From assembly GCF_013404075.1 (NCBI RefSeq), contig NZ_JACBJQ010000010.1, positions 1 to 64,000 on the forward strand: 64,000 nt of DNA, written 5' to 3'. The position numbers and the translations under genes were made by a program. Source of the stretch: Mycolicibacterium vinylchloridicum. Lineage in GTDB: Bacteria; Actinomycetota; Actinomycetes; Mycobacteriales; Mycobacteriaceae. Of the stretch, positions 54,229 to 63,158 are shown in pieces; the first letter of the stretch is position 1; every line of letters begins with the position of its first letter. The notes beneath the pieces are model-generated. The model saw only the letters and a program-made list of their open reading frames with translations. It was not told the DNA's origin and searched no databases.

Positions 54229-57200
54229 CTAGCGCGCTTCGAGATCACCCTCAGTTTCCAGCAGCACCTGCCGCAGCCCGTCCAGCGTCGCCTGATCGGG
54301 GTTCTCCCACATGCCGCGCCCGACAGCCTCGAGTAGCCGCTCCGACATGCCGTGCAGCGCCCAGGGATTGGACTCGTTCATGAACTTGCGGTTCTCCGGG
54401 TCCAGCACATAGGACTCGGTGAGCTGCTCGTACATCCAGTCGGCCATGACCCCCGCGGTGGCGTCGTAGCCGAACAGGTAGTCCACCGTCGCAGCCATCT
54501 CGAAGGCACCCTTGTAGCCGTGCTTGCGCATCGCGGCCATCCACCGCGGATTGACCACGCGGGCGCGGAAGACCCGGGTGGTCTCCTCGGACAGCGTGCG
54601 GGTGCGCACGGCGTCGGGACGGGTGTTGTCGCCGATGTAGGCCTCGGGCGCCCGCCCGGTGAGTGCGCGCACGGTCGCGACCATGCCGCCGTGGTACTGG
54701 AAGTAGTCGTCGGAGTCGGCGATGTCATGCTCGCGCGAGTCGGTGTTCTTGGCGGCGACCACGATTCGGCGGTACTGGGTGGACATGTCGTCTCCCGCCG
54801 GTTTGCCGTCGAGTCCGCGGCCGTAGGCGAACCCGCCCCACGCGGTGTACACCTGCGCCAGGTCGGCGTCGTCACGCCAGTTGCGGCTGTCGATCAGCTG
54901 CAGCAGGCCGGCCCCGTAGGTGCCCGGCTTTGAGCCGAAAATGCGCGTCGTGGCGCGCCTTTCGTCACCGTGTTCGGCGAGGTCGACCTGCGCGTGGGCC
55001 CGGACGAAGTTCTGCTCGACCGGCTCGTCGAGGCCTGCGACCAGGCGCACCGCGTCGTCGAGCATCGTGACGACGTGCGGGAAGGCGTCCCGGAAGAAGC
55101 CCGAGATCCGCACCGTCACGTCGATGCGCGGACGGTCCAGTTCGGCCAGTGAGATGGCCTCCAGGTCGACGACGCGACGGGAGGCGTCGTCCCACACCGG
55201 CCGGACGCCCAGCAGCGCAAGGACTTCGGCGATGTCGTCGCCCGAGGTCCGCATCGCCGAGGTGCCCCACACCGACAGCCCGACGGATCGCGGCCAGTCG
55301 CCGTGGTCGGCGCGGTAGCGTTCGAGCAGCGAATCCGCCATGGCCACACCGGTGTCCCAGGCCAGCCGGGACGGGACAGCCTTGGGGTCGACGGAGTAGA
55401 AGTTGCGCCCGGTGGGCAGCACGTTGATCAGACCGCGTAGCGGCGAACCGGACGGCCCCGCCTCGATGAACCGGCCGTCCAACGCGCGCAAGATCTGGTC
55501 GATCTCCGCGGCCGTGCCGGCCAGCCGCGGTACCACCTCCGTGGCCGCGAACCGCAGGATCGCCGCGACAGCCGCGTCGTCGGTCAGCTCACCGACCCGG
55601 CCGGCATCCCAGCCGGTGGCCTGCAGCCCGGCCAGCAGCGCCCGAGCCTGCTGCTCGGCTTCGTCGACGGCGGCCCGATCGGCGGTACCGTCCTCGGCCA
55701 GCCCGAGGGCCTGACGCAGGCCGGGCAGGTGCTGTTCACCGGCGAAGAGTTGGCGTGCCCGCAGGATGGCCAGTACCAGGTCGAGCTCGGCCTCACCGGC
55801 CGGCGCGGTGCCCAGGATGTGCAGGCCGTCGCGAATCTGGACGTCCTTGATCTCGCAGAGCCAGCCGTCGACGTGCAGGAGCATGTCATCGAAGGAGTCA
55901 TCCTCTGGCCGCTGCGCCAGGCCCAGATCGTGGTCCATCTTCGCCGCGCGCATCAACGTCCAGATCTGCTGGCGGATGGCGGGCAGCTTGCCCGGGTCGA
56001 GTGCGGCGATGTTCGCGTGTTCGTCGAGCAGTTGTTCCAGCCGCGCGATGTCGCCGTAGCTTTCCGCACGGGCCATCGGCGGAATCAGGTGATCGACCAG
56101 GGTGGCGTGGGCCCGGCGCTTGGCCTGAGTGCCCTCCCCCGGGTCGTTGACCAGGAACGGGTAGATCAGCGGCAGATCACCCAGTGCCGCGTCGGTCCCG
56201 CAGGCCGCCGACATGCCAACGGTCTTGCCGGGCAACCACTCCAGATTGCCGTGCTTGCCCAGATGCACGGCGGCGTGCGCACCGAACCCGTGCCGCAGCC
56301 ACAGATAGGTGGCCAGGTAGTGGTGACTCGGCGGCAGATCGGGATCGTGGTAGATGGCCACCGGGTTCTCACCGAATCCGCGCGGCGGCTGGACCAGGAT
56401 CACGATGTTGCCGGATTGCATTGCGGCAACCACTATCTCGCCAGCCGCGTCACGGCTGCGGTCCACGAACAGTTCACCCGGCGGCGGACCCCAGTGGGTG
56501 ATCATCGCCTCGGTCAGCTCAGCGGGCAGCGTGGCGAACCATTCCCGGTATTGCGCTGCGGGGATCCGGATCGGGTTGCCGGCCAGCTGACCGTCGGTGA
56601 CCCAGTCCGGGTCTTGGCCGCCGCGTTCGATCAGCGAGTGCATCAGGGCGTCACCATCGCAGGCGTCGACGCCGGGAACCTCGCCGATGCGGTAACCGGC
56701 ATCGCGCAGCGCGCGCAGCAGTGCGACGGCGCTGGCCGGGGTGTCCAGTCCGACCGCGTTGCCGATCCGCGAGTGCTTGGTCGGGTACGCCGAAAACACC
56801 AGGGCCAGGCGCTTATCGGCCGGGGCGACCCGGCGAAGCATGGCGTGCTTGACGGCCAGGCCGGCCACCCGAGCGCACCGCTCGGGGTCGGGCACATAGG
56901 AGATGAGCCCGTCGGAGTCGATCTCTTTGAACGAGAACGGGACCGTGATGATGCGACCGTCGAACTCCGGCACCGCCACCTGGGTGGCGACATCCAGTGG
57001 GCTCAAGCCGTCGTCGTTGTCAGTCCACGTGGCCCGCGAGCTGGTCAGGCACAATCCTTGCAGGATCGGGACATCAAGGGCGGCAAGGTGTTTGACGTTC
57101 CAGCTGTCGTCGTCGTGGCCTGCCCCGGCGGTCGCCGGCCGGGCTCCGCCCGCGGCCAGCACGGTCACCACCATGGCGTCGGCGGTGCCGAGCAGTTCCA

Positions 57201-57801
57201 GCAGTTCGGGTTCGGGTGTGCGCAGCGACGTGCAATAGACCCCAAGTGCACGGCCGCCGGCCTGCTCGATCGCATCGGCGAGCGCCTCGATGTAGGCGGT
57301 GTTGCCGGCGAGCTGCTGGGCGCGGTAGTACAGCACCGCGATGGTCGGCCCGTCAGCCAGCCCACTCGCCCGGTCCAGCACTCCCCATGCCGGGGTTTGC
57401 GACGGCTGGTTGAAGCCGATTCCGGTCATCAGCAGGGTGTCGGACAAGAAGGCATGTAGCTGCCGCAGGTTTTCCACCCCGCCCTGGGCCAGGTAGACAT
57501 GGGTCTGGACGGCGATGCCCGCGGGCACCGTGGAGCGCTCCATCAGGTCGGCGTCGGGGGCCTGCTCCCCGCTGACGACGATGGCCGGGCAGCCGCTGGC
57601 CACCACTTCGTCGATGCCGTCCTGCCACGCCCGATAGCCGCCCAGGATGCGCACCACCACCAGGTCAGCGCCGTCGAGCAGCTCGGCCAGCTCACCGTCG
57701 ATCAGTCGTGCCGGGTTGGCCCACCGGTAGTCCGCGCCGCTGGCTCGGGCGGTGATCAGGTCGGTATCCGACGTCGACAACAGCAACACGGTGGAAGACA
57801 C
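54229..57801 (-). CDS. cobN: Cobaltochelatase CobN
   Basis: A 1190-residue CobN, the large subunit of aerobic cobaltochelatase inserting cobalt into hydrogenobyrinate diamide in vitamin B12 synthesis. HLGKHGNLEWLPGKTVGMSA and the C-terminal magnesium-chelatase-like region (MDGRDAQ-type frame not counted; real C-terminus ends NESNPWALHGMSERLLEAVG) match the family. The partner AAA subunits (CobS/CobT or ChlI/ChlD type) are not in the window. No cobalamin riboswitch is seen in the 33 bases upstream. It is the last gene before a nine-base gap to the F420-type pair. Confidence 0.93.
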   Translation of the reverse strand: MSSTVLLLSTSDTDLITARASGADYRWANPARLIDGELAELLDGADLVVVRILGGYRAWQDGIDEVVASGCPAIVVSGEQAPDADLMERSTVPAGIAVQTHVYLAQGGVENLRQLHAFLSDTLLMTGIGFNQPSQTPAWGVLDRASGLADGPTIAVLYYRAQQLAGNTAYIEALADAIEQAGGRALGVYCTSLRTPEPELLELLGTADAMVVTVLAAGGARPATAGAGHDDDSWNVKHLAALDVPILQGLCLTSSRATWTDNDDGLSPLDVATQVAVPEFDGRIITVPFSFKEIDSDGLISYVPDPERCARVAGLAVKHAMLRRVAPADKRLALVFSAYPTKHSRIGNAVGLDTPASAVALLRALRDAGYRIGEVPGVDACDGDALMHSLIERGGQDPDWVTDGQLAGNPIRIPAAQYREWFATLPAELTEAMITHWGPPPGELFVDRSRDAAGEIVVAAMQSGNIVILVQPPRGFGENPVAIYHDPDLPPSHHYLATYLWLRHGFGAHAAVHLGKHGNLEWLPGKTVGMSAACGTDAALGDLPLIYPFLVNDPGEGTQAKRRAHATLVDHLIPPMARAESYGDIARLEQLLDEHANIAALDPGKLPAIRQQIWTLMRAAKMDHDLGLAQRPEDDSFDDMLLHVDGWLCEIKDVQIRDGLHILGTAPAGEAELDLVLAILRARQLFAGEQHLPGLRQALGLAEDGTADRAAVDEAEQQARALLAGLQATGWDAGRVGELTDDAAVAAILRFAATEVVPRLAGTAAEIDQILRALDGRFIEAGPSGSPLRGLINVLPTGRNFYSVDPKAVPSRLAWDTGVAMADSLLERYRADHGDWPRSVGLSVWGTSAMRTSGDDIAEVLALLGVRPVWDDASRRVVDLEAISLAELDRPRIDVTVRISGFFRDAFPHVVTMLDDAVRLVAGLDEPVEQNFVRAHAQVDLAEHGDERRATTRIFGSKPGTYGAGLLQLIDSRNWRDDADLAQVYTAWGGFAYGRGLDGKPAGDDMSTQYRRIVVAAKNTDSREHDIADSDDYFQYHGGMVATVRALTGRAPEAYIGDNTRPDAVRTRTLSEETTRVFRARVVNPRWMAAMRKHGYKGAFEMAATVDYLFGYDATAGVMADWMYEQLTESYVLDPENRKFMNESNPWALHGMSERLLEAVGRGMWENPDQATLDGLRQVLLETEGDLEAR

Positions 57802-57834
57802 CCACCATTCGTACCGTATGGGCCGGGTGGTGCC

Positions 57835-58752
57835 CTATTCGGCTCGGGGGTTGGCGCGCACGAACGTCACGACCGCCTCGGCCAGTTCACGTCCCTTGTC
57901 CTCTTGCAGGAAGTGGCCGGCTCCGGCGATGGTCACATGTGACTGTCCACGTGCGCCAGGGACGTGGCCCCGCAGCACCGGCTCAGCAGCACCGGTAATC
58001 GGATCTGAGTCGGAAAACGCTGACAGGAAAGGCTTTTCGAAGCGACCCAGCGACGCCCATGCCTTGCGGTTGGCTGGCGTCGCCGGGTCGTCCGGACTGA
58101 TCGGGACGAGCATGGGGAACTGCCTGGCCCCGGCCTGATAGCTGGCGTCCGGGAACGGTGCGTCGTAGGCCGCGATCGTCTCGGCCGACAACGTGGACAG
58201 GGATCCGCCGTTGACGATCTGGCCGGCCGGGAACAACGGCACTTCCTGACTGAACTTCTGCCACGCGAGGAACGCCTCACCGGGGTGATGATCACCCGTC
58301 GGCAGCATGGTGTTGGCCGCCACCACCCGGGCGAACCGATCCGGATGCTCGCCGACCAGGCGCAGTCCGATCAGGCCGCCCCAGTCCTGACAGACCAGCG
58401 TGATGTCGGCAAGACCGATCTCCTCGATCGCCGCCCACATCCAATCCACGTGCGCCTGATAGGTGTAGTCGTCGCGGCTGGTCGGCTTGTCGCTGCGCCC
58501 GAAACCGACGAGGTCGATCGCCACCGCACGCAGTCCGGCCTCGACCAGCACCGGGATCATCCACCGGTACAGGTAGCTCCACGATGGCTCGCCGTGCAAC
58601 AACAGCACCACCTCACCGTCGGACGGGCCCTCGTCGAGGTAGTGCATGCGCAACGTGCCGCCGTCGCCGGAATCGACCTCCACGTAGCGCGGGGCGAAAG
58701 GGAAGTCGGGCAACGCGGCGAAACGCTCGTCGGGGGTGCGCAATACATCCAT
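57835..58752 (-). CDS. dhmA: Haloalkane dehalogenase
   Basis: A 305-residue alpha/beta-hydrolase dehalogenase of the DhlA/DhmA subfamily. HGEPSWSYLYR is the oxyanion segment, Asp123 in CQDWGG the nucleophile with Trp124 for halide binding, a catalytic Asp lies in FSDSDPITG, and His in GAGHFLQED completes the set. It converts haloalkanes to alcohols. The M. tuberculosis relative is Rv2296. It is downstream of a TetR gene in the same operon, similar in layout to dehalogenase/DhaR loci. Confidence 0.87.
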   Translation of the reverse strand: MDVLRTPDERFAALPDFPFAPRYVEVDSGDGGTLRMHYLDEGPSDGEVVLLLHGEPSWSYLYRWMIPVLVEAGLRAVAIDLVGFGRSDKPTSRDDYTYQAHVDWMWAAIEEIGLADITLVCQDWGGLIGLRLVGEHPDRFARVVAANTMLPTGDHHPGEAFLAWQKFSQEVPLFPAGQIVNGGSLSTLSAETIAAYDAPFPDASYQAGARQFPMLVPISPDDPATPANRKAWASLGRFEKPFLSAFSDSDPITGAAEPVLRGHVPGARGQSHVTIAGAGHFLQEDKGRELAEAVVTFVRANPRAE

Positions 58753-58770
58753 GGGTGGTGCTCCTTTGCA

Positions 58771-59385
58771 CTAGCGGGTTGGTTCTGGTTGATCGGTCGG
58801 GGCGGGCTTCCACCGCCGAAGCTGCGCCCGTGCCATATCGACCGCGTCGCGCATCGGGGTGATGTCGGCGCGCACCCGGCCGACCAGCATGCCGCCCTGC
58901 AGCGATGCAATAACGTTGGCGGCCAATCGATCCGGATCGACGTCGGCGCGCAGATCGCCGTTGTCCCGCATCGTGCGCAGCCCGTCGGAAAGCAGTGCCA
59001 CCCATCGGCCGAACGCGGCATCGACACGCGGCCGAAAGCTTTGGTCGTCCATCAGCTCGGCAGCCAACTTGCCCAACGGGCACGCGAACGGCCCGCCGGG
59101 AGCCGAGTGCATCTGCACGATGCCGGACAGCCAAGAATCCACCGTTGCCCACGACTCGATATGCATCAGCCCGGGTTGGGCGGCGAGCACGATCTCCAGC
59201 TGCCGATCGATGACGGCTCCGACGAGCTCGGCCTTGTCGTTGAAGTAGTGGTAGAGCTGGGACTTTCCGCAACCCGCCACTGCGAGCACGTCGTCAAGAC
59301 TGGTTGCGCGGACACCACGTTGGTAGATCAGCACCGCCGCGGCGTCCACGATCGCGGCACGAGCCCGCCGGCCCCGCTCGGTCAC
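58771..59385 (-). CDS. TetR-family regulator
   Basis: About 204 residues from GTG 59385 (VTERGRRARAA); GTG 59391 is another choice. The HTH is ATSLDDVLAVAGCGKSQLYH followed by YFNDKAELVGAVI. The C-terminal domain is of the TetR_C_28-like type with FACPLGKLAAELMDDQ. It lies between the peroxiredoxin-like and dehalogenase genes. It likely represses the whole unit through the inverted repeat at 60028-60051. Confidence 0.83.
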   Translation of the reverse strand: MTERGRRARAAIVDAAAVLIYQRGVRATSLDDVLAVAGCGKSQLYHYFNDKAELVGAVIDRQLEIVLAAQPGLMHIESWATVDSWLSGIVQMHSAPGGPFACPLGKLAAELMDDQSFRPRVDAAFGRWVALLSDGLRTMRDNGDLRADVDPDRLAANVIASLQGGMLVGRVRADITPMRDAVDMARAQLRRWKPAPTDQPEPTR

Positions 59386-59411
59386 CGGCACCGGCTTGGC
59401 CGTTGCGCCCC

Positions 59412-59966
59412 TCAGCGCCGCGCCTTGGCGTGCTGGAGCAGTTCGTCGACGGACCATTGATCCCCGGCGTGCTTGCCGTACTTGGCGTCGATGACGGTGC
59501 CGTTGGTGTCGATCAAGATGTCGGCGGGCAGACCGAGATGGCCCCCGTTGGCTCGATGCATCCCGGCCTTCAGGCGCAATTTGCCGGCCAGAGACGGGTC
59601 CATCATGCCCTTGAAGATCGGTGCCACCGAGCGCGGATCGATTACCGATCGGACCGAGGTCTCGACGCCGAATCGTCGGTAGAGCGTCCGGTCCGGATCG
59701 GCGACGAGATCGAACGGCAGGTCATCGACGTAGGTCTCCAACTCCTCGGGCGTGGAGTGGAACAGCACCACCTCGCGGATGCCGTTTGCCGTGATCTCGT
59801 CGTAGCGCTTGACCACCGACTGCAGGTGCACATTGCAGATCGGGCAGCCAGCAAAACGCCGAAACTGAAGGTGGACAACCTTTTCCGGGTCAGGAACGCT
59901 GACCGTGACGCCGTTGATGGAGTGCAATTCGTCGGCTTGGACGATGTCGCCCGGCTTGACCCGCAT
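59412..59966 (-). CDS. Peroxiredoxin-like (AhpC/TSA-type) protein
   Basis: A 184-residue thioredoxin-fold protein starting MRVKPGDIVQ at ATG 59966, with C41-P-I-C44 in RFAGCPICNVHLQS. The CxxC arrangement differs from the single peroxidatic cysteine of classical AhpC and resembles peroxiredoxin-like family (PXL2/AhpC-TSA_2) proteins. It could reduce peroxides or act as a thiol reductase. It is the first gene of the operon with TetR and dhmA. Confidence 0.78.
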   Translation of the reverse strand: MRVKPGDIVQADELHSINGVTVSVPDPEKVVHLQFRRFAGCPICNVHLQSVVKRYDEITANGIREVVLFHSTPEELETYVDDLPFDLVADPDRTLYRRFGVETSVRSVIDPRSVAPIFKGMMDPSLAGKLRLKAGMHRANGGHLGLPADILIDTNGTVIDAKYGKHAGDQWSVDELLQHAKARR

Positions 59967-60027
59967 CGATGCTCCCGTCGGTCGCGGCGCCACAGTCAAT
60001 GCACCGTCGCTCCAGCCTTACCGGCCG

Positions 60028-60051
60028 AAACTGTACTGTCAAGTCCAGTTT
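60028..60051 (-). promoter_or_regulatory. Operator/promoter of the peroxiredoxin-TetR-dhmA operon
   Basis: AAACTG (60028-60033) and CAGTTT (60046-60051) form a perfect 6-bp inverted repeat with a 12-bp spacer. On the minus strand the spacer contains TTGACA (complement of 60037-60042), a -35 consensus. A bound TetR dimer would cover it. A TAAGGC-type -10 lies about 17 bases downstream. The promoter overlaps the 3' end of the gene at 60039. Confidence 0.6.
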
Positions 60052-60479
60052 TCTCGTGCGGGTCGCTCGGCGCGCAGGAACGGGCTCAGCGCAAGGCCGA
60101 TCACGGCCACGCCGGCGACCGGGGCGAGCAGCGGCAGCCACGGCACTCCGGCAGGCAGCGTGGTGGCCAGTACCCCTACCGCGGCGAAACCGGCGATACC
60201 CACGGCCGTCGCCCGGGTCAGCGCTGCGTGCATCAGCACCAGATACGCCGCGGCACACACCCCCGATACCGCCGCCGGCATCGGTTGCGGACCGGAGAGC
60301 GCGATGGCGCCGATCACGGCGAGCACCGCCACGGTGGCCGCCGCCCGCAGATAGAGCCCGGCCAGCACCGCGATCAGGGCCACCGCAACCGCGACCATGC
60401 CGCGTTCGTCGGCGCCCAGGGCGGCCGAGCCGGCCGTCACCGCCCCGAAGGCCGTCGCCAGCAGCCGCCGCGACGTCAT
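60039..60479 (-). CDS. Small polytopic membrane protein
   Basis: A 146-residue protein of about five membrane spans, starting MTSRRLLATAFGAVTAG at ATG 60479. It overlaps the DUF58 gene stop by four bases and is the last gene of the MoxR/DUF58 operon. No named family is evident; many actinobacterial MoxR-DUF58 operons carry a similar small membrane gene here. Confidence 0.7.
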   Translation of the reverse strand: MTSRRLLATAFGAVTAGSAALGADERGMVAVAVALIAVLAGLYLRAAATVAVLAVIGAIALSGPQPMPAAVSGVCAAAYLVLMHAALTRATAVGIAGFAAVGVLATTLPAGVPWLPLLAPVAGVAVIGLALSPFLRAERPARENWT

Positions 60480-61717
60480 GAGATGCGCCGGGCGCGGTCG
60501 GGCACCAGGCTCATCGCCTGATCGAGGGGGACGTCGGCGGGCCAGGACACCACGTCGACACCGATCACCTTCATGTCGCGGTACATCGCCGAGCGTTGCA
60601 GCGCCCACATGCGCTCGAGGATCGGGTCGTTGCCGTCGGCGAACGGCCAGCCTTCGAGCACGTCGACCGCCACGACCGGGTGCCCGCGTTTGCACAGGTT
60701 GATCAACGCCAGCGCGAATTCGGTGTCGAGCATGGTGGAGAACCCGACGACGACCGCGCCGGGTGGGACGGCTGCGCGCGGCGCCAATGTGCCTGCGGTG
60801 TCCTGGTATTCGCTGCCCACCCCGAGCGCGGCGTCGAGTATCCGGTAGAACTGCCTGCGGCCGATATCGGCACCGAGCCACCGGGGCCGACGGCCGCCGA
60901 GCCCGACGATGCCGGCCCGGTCACCGTTGCGCAGCGCGGTCTGCACCACCTGGGTGGCGCCGCGCAGGATTCGCTCGGTGACCGCCGTGGCCGGTCCGGC
61001 CGGCTGTGCGCTCATGTCGACGAGCACGACGACGTCGGCGGCGCGGTCGGTCAGCCGTTCGGTGACGTGCAGGCTGCCGCGGCGTGCGCTGACCGCCCAA
61101 TTCACCGCGCGCAGTTGATCTCCCGGAAGGTAGGGCCGAATATCGGCGAACTCGACACCGGGACCGATGTGGCGGGTCAGGTGGGTGCCGAGCCGATCGG
61201 GCAGCTCGGTTCGGGGAATCCCGGTCGGCTGCGGGGGTGCGACCGGGAAGACGAAAAGGTCGGCGGCATCGATGATCGCGGTGCCGGTCAGCAGTCCGCC
61301 GGCCGCCACGACCTCCACCCGGGTGCGCAGTGGGTAGCGGCCCCACCGCGGCGCCTCGGCGGACACAGTTGCGCGAGTGCGATCGCTCTCGATCGTCTCG
61401 GTCAGCAGTCCGGGCACCGCGCACACCGTCAGCGTCGCGTCGGGCGAGTCCCCCACCAACTCGGCGCTCAGCTGCATCCGTTCGTTCTCGAAACACCGCG
61501 TCAACGCCGGGCGCCCCACCACCGCTGCCGTCGCCGGCTTGCGCTGCCACCCGATCGAGGCGAGCACCCCGAGCATGGGCGCCACGAACGCGATCAGCTG
61601 CCACCGCGCCCCGATCACGGCAACCGCCAGTGCGGCACCGGCGCACGTGACGATCGCCCGAGTCAACGGCGATGCACTCCAATGTAATTCGGCCTCGGTG
61701 TGACGGGCGTCCGTCAT
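60476..61717 (-). CDS. DUF58 domain protein
   Basis: A 413-residue protein. Two N-terminal spans (IVTCAGAALAVAVIGARWQL; LIAFVAPMLGVLASIGW) precede the DUF58 signature FADIRPYLPGDQLRAVNWAV followed by SARRGSLHVTE, and a vWA-like fold (VVVLVDMSAQ). DUF58 proteins act with MoxR ATPases, thought to aid assembly or metal insertion into protein complexes. It is co-translated with the MoxR gene (TGATG). Confidence 0.85.
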   Translation of the reverse strand: MTDARHTEAELHWSASPLTRAIVTCAGAALAVAVIGARWQLIAFVAPMLGVLASIGWQRKPATAAVVGRPALTRCFENERMQLSAELVGDSPDATLTVCAVPGLLTETIESDRTRATVSAEAPRWGRYPLRTRVEVVAAGGLLTGTAIIDAADLFVFPVAPPQPTGIPRTELPDRLGTHLTRHIGPGVEFADIRPYLPGDQLRAVNWAVSARRGSLHVTERLTDRAADVVVLVDMSAQPAGPATAVTERILRGATQVVQTALRNGDRAGIVGLGGRRPRWLGADIGRRQFYRILDAALGVGSEYQDTAGTLAPRAAVPPGAVVVGFSTMLDTEFALALINLCKRGHPVVAVDVLEGWPFADGNDPILERMWALQRSAMYRDMKVIGVDVVSWPADVPLDQAMSLVPDRARRIS

Positions 61718-62685
61718 CACTGTCCCTGACCACGCGCTCGCGGGACCGGCAGCCGCCGCAGCAATTGTTCGACCACATCGGAGCCGTGCACGCTGCGCAC
61801 CCACATCTCCGGCCGCAGGCTGATCCGGTGCGCGATCGCCGCAACGGCGAGCGCCTTCACGTCCTCGGGGATCACATAATCCCGGCCGGACACCAGCGCA
61901 CGGGCCCGCGCCAGCTGGACGAGGTCGAGTTCGGCACGCGGGCTGGCTCCCACCGCCACCTGCGGATGGCTGCGGGTGGCCGTCGCGATGGAGACTACGT
62001 AGTGCAGGACGTCGTCGTGTACAGATACCTGCTCCACCGATTCCCGCATGGCCAGAAGGTCTTTGGCGTCCACCACCTGGTTGATCGTCGCTTCCGCCGA
62101 CCCCCGCTCGATGCGGCGGCGCAACATCGACGCCTCCTCGGTCTCGGAGAGATAGTTCAGCGCGACCTTGACCGCGAAACGGTCGAGCTGAGCTTCCGGC
62201 AGCGGGTAGGTGCCCTCGTACTCGATCGGATTGTCGGTGGCCAGGACGATGAACGGCGAAGGCAGCTGGTGAGTTTCGCCGTCGATACTGACCTGACGCT
62301 CGGCCATGGCTTCCAAGAGCGCGGCCTGCGTCTTGGGCGGGGTCCGGTTGATCTCGTCCGCCATCAACAGATTGGTGAAGATCGGGCCGGGGCGGAACTC
62401 GAAACGGCCCGATTGCATGTCGTAGATCGTGGAGCCGAGCAGGTCGGCGGGCAACAGGTCAGGGGTGAATTGGACTCGGGTGAAACGCAAACCCAGCGCG
62501 GCGGCGAATGAGCGTGCGATCAGTGTCTTGCCCATGCCGGGCAGGTCTTCGATCAGCACGTGGCCGTCGGCCAGCACCGTGGTCAGGATCAGCGTGAGCG
62601 CAGCGCGTTTACCCACCACCACGCGTTCGATCTCGTCGAGTACCGCTTCGCAATAGGCCGTCATCGCCGGGGCCGGCATCGTCAT
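61717..62685 (-). CDS. MoxR-family AAA+ ATPase
   Basis: A 322-residue AAA+ protein starting MTMPAPAMTAYCEAV. It has Walker A EDLPGMGKT (about 46-54), Walker B LLMADEINR, and the sensor/arginine-finger region PIEYEGTYPLPEAQLDRF typical of MoxR. It acts as a chaperone-like ATPase for the DUF58/vWA partner. Its start overlaps the upstream gene by four bases (ATGA), and its stop overlaps the DUF58 start by one base. Confidence 0.9.
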   Translation of the reverse strand: MTMPAPAMTAYCEAVLDEIERVVVGKRAALTLILTTVLADGHVLIEDLPGMGKTLIARSFAAALGLRFTRVQFTPDLLPADLLGSTIYDMQSGRFEFRPGPIFTNLLMADEINRTPPKTQAALLEAMAERQVSIDGETHQLPSPFIVLATDNPIEYEGTYPLPEAQLDRFAVKVALNYLSETEEASMLRRRIERGSAEATINQVVDAKDLLAMRESVEQVSVHDDVLHYVVSIATATRSHPQVAVGASPRAELDLVQLARARALVSGRDYVIPEDVKALAVAAIAHRISLRPEMWVRSVHGSDVVEQLLRRLPVPRARGQGQ

Positions 62686-63158
62686 ATGTCCCCCATCCGT
62701 CGCAGGATCTCCTGGAGCGTGGCGTACCCGGGCCCGGGTTCGCGGCCACGGCCGTGGACGACGTTGTTGGGATCCACCCAGCACCACAGGTCGTCGCCGA
62801 ACACGATGCGACCGGTCGCCTGCAGTCCCGCCGGATCTCGCTGCCGGGTGGCGAGCACGAACTCACGCGCCAGCCTGGGCCGTAGATGCCGATCCCAGTC
62901 GCCTCGGGTGGCATCGGCCCACTGAATCGTCGACTCGGTGCGAGACCGCCAGCGCCGCAACGCTTCCGCGGGATCGTCAGCGCCAGGCTCAGCGGCGCTG
63001 CGATGTTGTGCCGCATCGAAGCTCAGCCGCGCAGCGAGAAGGAACACCACCAGCGCCAGTCCTGCCGCGGGCAGAACCCATTGCCGTGCACCCAGAACCA
63101 CGGCAAGCACCTCTGCCCCCGCGACCAGGGCCAGGCCCCCGGCCACCAGGCGGATCAC
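62682..63158 (-). CDS. Membrane-anchored hypothetical protein of the MoxR operon
   Basis: A 158-residue protein from GTG 63158 (VIRLVAGGLALVAGAEVLAV) with two membrane segments and a soluble C-terminal part (RRWRSRTESTIQWADATRGD, then WDRHLRPRLAREFVLATRQR). The pattern matches the hypothetical gene that usually sits between DUF4129 and MoxR in mycobacteria. No function is established. It overlaps its neighbours by four bases on each side. Confidence 0.7.
   Translation of the reverse strand: MIRLVAGGLALVAGAEVLAVVLGARQWVLPAAGLALVVFLLAARLSFDAAQHRSAAEPGADDPAEALRRWRSRTESTIQWADATRGDWDRHLRPRLAREFVLATRQRDPAGLQATGRIVFGDDLWCWVDPNNVVHGRGREPGPGYATLQEILRRMGDI

Noticed and set aside
55729..57459. Long plus-strand frame antisense to cobN
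   Set aside because: No family motif, Arg/Gly/Gln-rich shadow composition, and cobN on the other strand is unmistakable.
57802..57834. Cobalamin riboswitch before cobN
   Set aside because: The gap is only 33 bases and carries no B12-box-like sequence.
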